DNA of 64,000 bases from Bradyrhizobium_A sp052115025 (GTDB lineage: Bacteria; Pseudomonadota; Alphaproteobacteria; Rhizobiales; Xanthobacteraceae): the NCBI RefSeq assembly GCF_052115025.1, contig NZ_JBFRFW010000012.1:1-64000 (forward strand), written 5' to 3'. The notes beneath the pieces are model-generated. The model had not been told where the DNA came from. It was given only the letters and a program-made list of their open reading frames with translations, and did no database searches. A program made the position numbers and the translations under genes. Positions 58,933-64,000 of this stretch are shown here, piece after piece. Each line of letters opens with the position of its first letter. Within the stretch, counting starts at the first letter, position 1.

Positions 58933-61116
58933 CTATTGCATGGGTTGGCCGGCGGGACCGGCGGGCATCGGCGGTTGAGGCTGTGCCGGCCCCGCCGGCA
59001 TCGGTCCCACGCCGATCGGATCGCCGTTCTGGTCGCGGATGATCTGCTTGGGCGCGGTCATCGCCTGCGCGATGGCCTGCATGCCCTGCTGAAACTGCTG
59101 CATCAGCGCCATCACCAGCACGCCGGGATCGTGCTGCGGCGGCATCGGCATGCCGTCCGGGCCCATCACGGGCGCGCCCATGGTACGCAGGCCCTCCGCT
59201 GCCGCCTTCTGCAGCTCAAGCTGCTGCTTGGCCGCCGCCTCGCGCTGCATGCCCTCGATCTTGGCGTCGGTCAGCGCCTTGTGGTTGGCCGCCTCCGCTT
59301 GGCCCTTCTGCTGCATCAGCTGCAATTCGGCCTGCGCCTTCATCATCTCCGGACTGGGCTGCTGCTGCTGTTGCTGCTGCTGTTGCTGCTGCTGGATGCT
59401 GTCGGAAATATCCTTCTGCGCCGAGGTCGGCAGCGGCGAGTATTTCAGCAGCGCCAGCCACGTGGCCGGCGGCAGCATCTTGCCGATCACCGGCAGGATC
59501 TGCTGCAGCATCGACCAGGTCGCCTCCTTCTGGTTCGGCGACGTCGGCGCCTCGTCCACGATCACGTCATAGGTCGCATTGCCCGGCTGGCGCACCAGCG
59601 GCACATATTGCTGCTCATCCGGCCCGACGATCCGGATCAGGCGGCCGTCGGACAGGTAGTTCTCGATCAGGTACAGCAGCAGCCGCCCCTGCTCTTTCCG
59701 ATAGCGCCGCAGGCTGTCGAACAGCGGCTGCAGGATGGTCATCGACGACTGCTTGCGCTGCATGTCGAGGCTCGCGGCCTGGCTCGCGCTGTTCTGCATG
59801 CCCAGAAGCTCGACATTCACCCCGGAGGTGTCGCGAATTGACGAAATCGCGAACTCCATGAGTTGGAACGTGCTCGACGGAAACTGCGATTGCGGCTTCG
59901 GGGCGTATTTGCCATTGCCGCCGGACAGCGCGCCCTGCTTGGTCCAGGTGATGGCATCCTGCCGCGCCCAGGTTGCTTCCGCGTCCGCGTCGTTCTCGAA
60001 AAAGCCACGCTCGGCCAGGATGCCGCCCTTGGCCGAGGTGTTGAGGATGTGCATGGTCTGCGACATCCACTTGTTGGCCCAGCGCTGCGGGTCTTTCATG
60101 GCCCGGACGAGGCCATAGAATGTGTTCTTGTTGCGGTCCCGCTTGCCGGTGATCGCCTTGAACGAAAAATGGTCCTTGCAGGGCGCAGGGCCGATCTCCA
60201 GCAGCACGCGGCCGAGGAACGCCTGCTTGTAGACCTTGCGGGTGGACTGCGTCGACGTGATCTTGCCGCCGGCAATCTCGATGCGCCGGTTCAGCTCGTC
60301 GAACTGCTCTTTTTCCAGCGTGATGACTTTGTCGGGATTGGTCGGATCGACCACCAGCCACACCGGCACCCGCTCCCACCACTGCGCCCGCACCATGGTG
60401 ACGGTCTTGTCCGACGGTACGCCGTCGCCAATGTCGTCCTTGTCATAGAAGCGGTTGTTGACCTCGTGCGGCTCTTTCTCGTCAGCGCGGTCGACCCACG
60501 ACGCATTGTAATCGGCATCCTCGAAGTGATCGCCCGGGCACAGCGCCCGCGCGTCCTCGATCGGAATGTCGCGGCGGATATGAAACACGCGCCGCATGTC
60601 CACGAGGTTGCGTTTGCGGGCGCTCGAATCCCACACCACCTCCAGCGGATCGAGCCGCTCGATCACCGGCTGGCCCTCCGGTTCCTCCTCATAGTCGAGG
60701 CGCGTCTCGGTCCAGCCCATGCCGCAGATCACGGTGTCGCGGAAGGCGTCGGATTCCTCGTCCTCGGCGTCGCACTGGTCGCGAAACCATTTCGCCGCCG
60801 CGGTCAGCACCTCGTTGACCTGCACGTCGCCCTGGGTGCGCGGGATGAACTGCACCTCCTGCCGGTTCGCGACCTCCGAGCCGGCGACACTGTCGATCAC
60901 CGGCTCGATGCGGTTCATGATGATGATCGGCCGGTTCATCTCCCGCAGGCGCGCCTTGTCCTCCTCCGACAGTTGCTCACCCGAGGTGAAGGCAAAGTCC
61001 TCCCGCGCCGCCTTGCGCCAGTCGGACTGCTGCTCGAAGTCCTCGAGAAACCAGCTGCGCAGCCGGCGGAACAGCGCTTCGCCGTCCACCGCGGGATCGT
61101 CGTGCTCGTCAGTCAT
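58933..61116 (-). CDS. Phage portal protein (P22-like)
   Basis: A 727-residue portal. Clip/stem features: FAFTSGEQLSEEDKARLREMNRPIIIMNRIEPVIDSVAGSEVANRQEVQFIPR near the N-terminus, EWDSSARK-type VVWDSSARKRNLVDMRRVF, MKDPQRWANKWMSQTMHILN, NASQAASLDMQRKQSSMTILQPLFDSLRRYRKEQGRLLLYLI. The C-terminal barrel-like region is Gln-rich with a run of about 12 Gln. Forms the dodecameric DNA channel. It is preceded by the modular protein gene and, further up, terminase. Confidence 0.9.
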   Translation of the reverse strand: MTDEHDDPAVDGEALFRRLRSWFLEDFEQQSDWRKAAREDFAFTSGEQLSEEDKARLREMNRPIIIMNRIEPVIDSVAGSEVANRQEVQFIPRTQGDVQVNEVLTAAAKWFRDQCDAEDEESDAFRDTVICGMGWTETRLDYEEEPEGQPVIERLDPLEVVWDSSARKRNLVDMRRVFHIRRDIPIEDARALCPGDHFEDADYNASWVDRADEKEPHEVNNRFYDKDDIGDGVPSDKTVTMVRAQWWERVPVWLVVDPTNPDKVITLEKEQFDELNRRIEIAGGKITSTQSTRKVYKQAFLGRVLLEIGPAPCKDHFSFKAITGKRDRNKNTFYGLVRAMKDPQRWANKWMSQTMHILNTSAKGGILAERGFFENDADAEATWARQDAITWTKQGALSGGNGKYAPKPQSQFPSSTFQLMEFAISSIRDTSGVNVELLGMQNSASQAASLDMQRKQSSMTILQPLFDSLRRYRKEQGRLLLYLIENYLSDGRLIRIVGPDEQQYVPLVRQPGNATYDVIVDEAPTSPNQKEATWSMLQQILPVIGKMLPPATWLALLKYSPLPTSAQKDISDSIQQQQQQQQQQQQPSPEMMKAQAELQLMQQKGQAEAANHKALTDAKIEGMQREAAAKQQLELQKAAAEGLRTMGAPVMGPDGMPMPPQHDPGVLVMALMQQFQQGMQAIAQAMTAPKQIIRDQNGDPIGVGPMPAGPAQPQPPMPAGPAGQPMQ
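59361..59396. repeat. CAG/CAA trinucleotide repeat in the portal gene
   Basis: About twelve consecutive Gln codons (CTG/TTG on the plus strand) within the portal C-terminal barrel region. Interrupted by CAA codons, which lowers slippage but still makes it a candidate length-variable tract. Confidence 0.75.
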
Positions 61117-61237
61117 GCGGCCTCGTGGCGTGCGTCGGCGGCCCCGCGCGCAAAGCGCGCGCGCAGCTCAGTCAAGACATCAATGATGAGAGAAATTTTG
61201 CTCCGCACACGGCTGCAAAGACAATATCTCGCTGCAG

Positions 61238-62245
61238 TCATCCGAGCGGCCAAGATATCTCAGGAATTTTCCAAGGTCCCCATCCGAAAGTGACTCCGCC
61301 ACCTAGGCCGCCCTTACCAGCCGAGAAAGTACCTGACAAACCCGTCAGTTGCCCCTCGAGATCGCCCGAACTGGCGGCTGAGGCCGCGACACCTGGGGTA
61401 CCGATGTAGACTTGCGGGTAATAATATCCATCACTGTCAAAGTAAGCCCCCCCTCCCACGCCGACCCCAAAGATGGGCACACCGCCAACGGCGCCGGCAA
61501 AGTTGCCTTCACGCTTAGGCCTTGGTGCTTGCGGCAAATTCTCTAGTGGGCGGCGGAAGGGTGCCAGCGTTCTCGTGCTGCTCTCGAGCGATGGATCGAA
61601 GTTCAACGAGCCCGGCCCCGCAAATCCGAACGGAGCCGCACCGGCGTAGAATTTTCCGCCCCGAACGATTTTTTCACGTTCCGACGGAATATGAGGCTCA
61701 GTATTCAATGCTGTCCGTACTTGCGCCATGTAGTCCGGATCAAGCCGATAGCCGCGATCGGCATCACCTGCCAACGGAACACCCGCAAACTGTTCACTGC
61801 TCTCTGGCGACAAGCCAAGGCTCTCGCGCGTCGTTGGACGCACCCAATCACCCCAGCCGGATGCATGTCGCCTCTCCGGTTCCGGATAAAGATAGTAGCT
61901 TTCACCCGGGGGCGGCCTGATTCCAGCTTGGCCAGGATCAATCCCAGGCACACGCCTCTCCTCCAGCCTTGGATTGAGATAAGACGGATCAAGGTCGTAA
62001 CCGCCCTCTGGACGCCGCCTGATGCCGGCCGAGCCAGGATCGGTCGCCGCGCTACCTTGTAGGGCCGGGGGATCAGAAAATGCAGACGCTCCCCGAGGAG
62101 CGACTGAACTTGCGGAAGCACCGTCGTAACCGTCGCGAGAACCACCAGCGAAGGCAACCGCCATCGCCTGCTCGCGCGGGACGCCGTTGGCCATCAGGAT
62201 GTCGAACATCGCCCCCGGCGTCACTGCGTTCTGTCGATCAGGCAT
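61238..62245 (-). CDS. Modular prophage protein with APFGFAGPG and DxDGxxYPQ modules
   Basis: 335 residues. The N-terminus is PDRQNAVTPGAMFDILMANGVPREQAMAVAF. Three LDPxY-type motifs follow (GYDLDPSYL, SYYLYPEPE, GYRLDPDYM), then KFYAGAAPFGFAGPGSLNFDP (about 205-225) and a C-terminal domain with GGGAYFDSDGYYYPQVYIGTPG and DLEGQLTGLSG. The first part matches the 42733 gene, the last part the broken 52119 gene. AGGGAGA precedes the ATG. DNA is less GC-rich than flanking portal and terminase. Function unknown; it lies where no P22-type gene is expected, so cargo is likely. Confidence 0.65.
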   Translation of the reverse strand: MPDRQNAVTPGAMFDILMANGVPREQAMAVAFAGGSRDGYDGASASSVAPRGASAFSDPPALQGSAATDPGSAGIRRRPEGGYDLDPSYLNPRLEERRVPGIDPGQAGIRPPPGESYYLYPEPERRHASGWGDWVRPTTRESLGLSPESSEQFAGVPLAGDADRGYRLDPDYMAQVRTALNTEPHIPSEREKIVRGGKFYAGAAPFGFAGPGSLNFDPSLESSTRTLAPFRRPLENLPQAPRPKREGNFAGAVGGVPIFGVGVGGGAYFDSDGYYYPQVYIGTPGVAASAASSGDLEGQLTGLSGTFSAGKGGLGGGVTFGWGPWKIPEISWPLG

Positions 62246-62453
62246 AGATGGTCTCCCTGGCATGCGCCGACCGCCCGGCGCGTACACAACGCGTCAGGGG
62301 CGGTCGGCCTCGTCAATGATGGAAAAGGAAATTCGCGCCGTCATCACAATGGCGAGCGCTTCAGCAAACCATGGCCACCCGAACGCGGCGGGTGGTATCT
62401 CAGAGCACGCTACGGATCGGATATGCCTCGGATCGTCTTGTCATCGAGGACAA

Positions 62454-62855
62454 CTAGAGTTCTTGGCGATGGTCCAGCCAGATCCGGACGGCCCGGTAGG
62501 TCAGGACACAGACCAACGCGACACTCATCGGGGTACCGATGTAGTCGCCCCGCTCCACAGCGATGCCGATCATCGGAAAAGACCCGATCGCAAAAAGACA
62601 CTGGGACAAAAAGTACAGTCGGCGCGTCGTAGCGGAAATCCCATATCCCCAGAGATTGGCGTCCAGTGTCCTTCTGTCCGTCCACTTCCAGTCAATCGGC
62701 AGGAGATTGCGGATGCTCTTCGCGGCAGCGATGTAGCAGCCAATCGCACCCGAAAAAAAGACCAGAGATATCGCTACGAACATATTTTTCAAGCTACACC
62801 CCACCAGCCGTGCGAACGATGGGATCGCACCAACATCGCGCCGCGAACATTTCAT
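62454..62855 (-). CDS. Small membrane protein next to the modular protein
   Basis: Up to 133 residues with four helices in two pairs (about 24-45, and 75-95, 98-115) around a loop DWKWTDRRTLDANLWGYGISATTRRLYFL. Loop and topology resemble the 52669 protein (W near an RR-x-Y patch before the third helix). It precedes the 61238 gene in the same direction. A start at 62783 (109 residues) is equally possible. Family unknown. Confidence 0.5.
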   Translation of the reverse strand: MKCSRRDVGAIPSFARLVGCSLKNMFVAISLVFFSGAIGCYIAAAKSIRNLLPIDWKWTDRRTLDANLWGYGISATTRRLYFLSQCLFAIGSFPMIGIAVERGDYIGTPMSVALVCVLTYRAVRIWLDHRQEL

Positions 62856-62892
62856 GTTCGAGCCCGAAATGTCCAGCAAACTTTCCCGCCCC

Positions 62893-64000
62893 TTACGCCG
62901 ACTCCCACGACCCGCTGCCGCCCTTGCGGCTCTGATACCGTCCGCGCGGCGCAACCGTGGAGGCTTCGACGAAGCCCTGCGCGAAGGTGCGGAAGGCGTC
63001 GGCGCCGTGGGAGGCCCAGTTGTGCAGGGGCTTGTCGCGGAACACCGCGCGCTCCTCGTCCCATTCCTTGCGATAGTTCCGCAGGGCTTTCAGGCCGCGG
63101 TCGCAGCGCACGGGGTCGATGACTGATTTCGCCAGCAGGCGGCGCACGGCGTTGATGCCGTCGTTGATGTTGTGCACCCGCGGCACCGCAATGGGCGTAA
63201 CGCCAAGGCCGACCAGCGTATCAAACCGGCTGCGGCCATTGGAGAGCTCGTTGTTGGTGACGTCGTGCGGGAAGTAATGGTCGCCGAAGGTAATGCCGTG
63301 CTGCTCGCGCCACTTGTGCAACTCGCCGACATAGTGATCGAGACCATAGCCGCTCGCCTCATAGTAGCCGACCCAGCGCACCTCCAGCCCCACCACCTGG
63401 TTGAACCAGATGGTGTTGGCGTCGTTGAAGCCGAGGTCCCAGGCGGTGTTGACGGGATAGGCCGGGTCGATCGGCACGCGCGTCAGCCGGCCGTCGAGCT
63501 CGAGCCGCGAGAGCTGCTCGGAATAATAGGCGCCTTCGATCGCGGCCTCGAACGCTTCATCCGGCGTCGAGGGAAACTCGCGCTTCATGTCGCCCTGCTG
63601 CTGCTCGGCCTTCTTGACGTACCAGGCCTTCTGGTCCGGCGTCAGCGTGACGCCTGCCGCCTGCAGGCCCTCGAAATAGTTGGCATAGGCCGGGGTGATC
63701 TCGACACTCGCCGCCGGCAGTGTGTAGGCGGCGTCCTCCCACCACGGCGAGAAGTGAAACCTGAAGTCCATGGCGGTCAGCGGGGCGCCGATGTTCTTGC
63801 GCGTCCGTGCCGCCTGGCAGAGCTCGAAGAAATGGCCGTCCTGCCCCTCCGCCGTGCTCTCGATGAACACCAGCTGGTTCTTGTCCACGGTGTTGAGCGC
63901 GCCGGAGCGCACCTCGCGCGCCTTGTCCGGATATTTGGCGCAGATCTTGCCGTATTCGGAGACGTGCAGGTACTGCAGCGTGCCGGAGCGCAGCGAGGTC
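62893..64000 (-). CDS. Phage terminase large subunit (5' end outside the window)
   Basis: At least 369 residues of the DNA-packaging ATPase/nuclease. Seen: LVFIESTAEGQDGHFFELC (ATPase coupling region after Walker B), FRFHFSPWWEDAAY, then the RNase-H-like nuclease with AWDLGFNDANTIWF (catalytic Asp), YEASGYGLDHYVGEL and the C-terminal DPVRCDRGLKALRNYRKEWD and WASHGADAFRTFA. The reading frame stays open to the window edge (SLRSGTLQYLHVSEYGKI), so Walker A lies beyond it. The stop is 37 bp before the small membrane protein gene. Confidence 0.93.
   Translation of the reverse strand, partial: TSLRSGTLQYLHVSEYGKICAKYPDKAREVRSGALNTVDKNQLVFIESTAEGQDGHFFELCQAARTRKNIGAPLTAMDFRFHFSPWWEDAAYTLPAASVEITPAYANYFEGLQAAGVTLTPDQKAWYVKKAEQQQGDMKREFPSTPDEAFEAAIEGAYYSEQLSRLELDGRLTRVPIDPAYPVNTAWDLGFNDANTIWFNQVVGLEVRWVGYYEASGYGLDHYVGELHKWREQHGITFGDHYFPHDVTNNELSNGRSRFDTLVGLGVTPIAVPRVHNINDGINAVRRLLAKSVIDPVRCDRGLKALRNYRKEWDEERAVFRDKPLHNWASHGADAFRTFAQGFVEASTVAPRGRYQSRKGGSGSWESA

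Larger units (their letters stand above)
32767..64000 (-). mobile_element. Podovirus-like prophage (left part; continues beyond the window)
   Basis: A leftward late region: terminase large subunit, P22-like portal, fibre proteins, scaffold, N4-gp56-type capsid, head-tail adaptor, DNA-stabilisation protein, internal virion proteins, collar-domain fibre, holin and endolysin. No tail tape-measure, sheath or major tail-tube gene is present, which points to a short-tailed phage. Integrase, small terminase and regulators are not in the window. Core genes are intact, while one cargo gene is frameshifted and host-type repeats occur between structural genes. Confidence 0.85.

Noticed and set aside
59361..59396. 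Triplet repeat considered as a CRISPR or VNTR array
   Set aside because: There are no spacers; it is an in-frame Gln tract of the portal gene.

Overview
The window looks like chromosomal DNA of a high-GC alphaproteobacterium of the Bradyrhizobium / Rhodopseudomonas / Afipia group. This rests on the protein style of the housekeeping genes, a Ku gene, and two families of interspersed hairpin repeats of the kind scattered through those genomes. No species is claimed. No tRNA, rRNA or CRISPR array was seen.

Left part (1-32.5 kb), host genes. After the tail of an IS481-like transposase come adenine deaminase, a cytochrome b561, a frameshifted histidine phosphatase and an IclR regulator. From 5.2 to 24.6 kb lies an oxalate-utilisation region: NDP-forming acyl-CoA synthetase, GntR regulator, oxalyl-CoA decarboxylase (oxc), formyl-CoA:oxalate CoA-transferase (frc), an OxlT-type antiporter, a sucCD-type succinate-CoA ligase, a CBS-domain protein and a PanE-family reductase that is probably an oxalyl-CoA reductase. 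An unrelated block (12.2-18.1 kb: hydrolase, monooxygenase, TetR/AhpD/HPP, DUF2855/LysR) interrupts it. A palindromic motif, TGGYATACCA, stands before nearly every transcription unit of the oxalate set and almost nowhere else. It also stands before a 45-codon ORF and before a promoter-to-terminator interval of about 90 nt that could be a small RNA. I read this as one GntR-controlled oxalate regulon. Two routes are implied: oxalyl-CoA to formyl-CoA plus CO2 for energy (Oxc/Frc), and oxalyl-CoA to glyoxylate for assimilation (PanE-like), with CoA thioesters supplied by the two ligases.

Middle part (24.8-32.4 kb): an FAH-family enzyme, small membrane and secreted proteins, a MerR/alcohol dehydrogenase divergent pair, a Ku operon with small partner genes, and an ArnT-like glycosyltransferase.

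Right part (about 32.8 kb to the window end): a podovirus-like prophage transcribed mostly leftwards, with terminase, P22-like portal, fibre-type proteins, scaffold, N4-gp56-type capsid, head-tail and stabilisation proteins, internal virion proteins, a collar-domain tail fibre and a lysis cassette. No integrase or attachment site is inside the window. Cargo is inserted at several points: an O-antigen-modification cluster between lysis genes and tail fibre; an HWE histidine kinase between scaffold and capsid; and a recurring family of modular proteins of unknown function, each next to small membrane-protein genes. Hairpin repeats of the host type have also settled between phage structural genes, so the prophage has probably been resident for some time.
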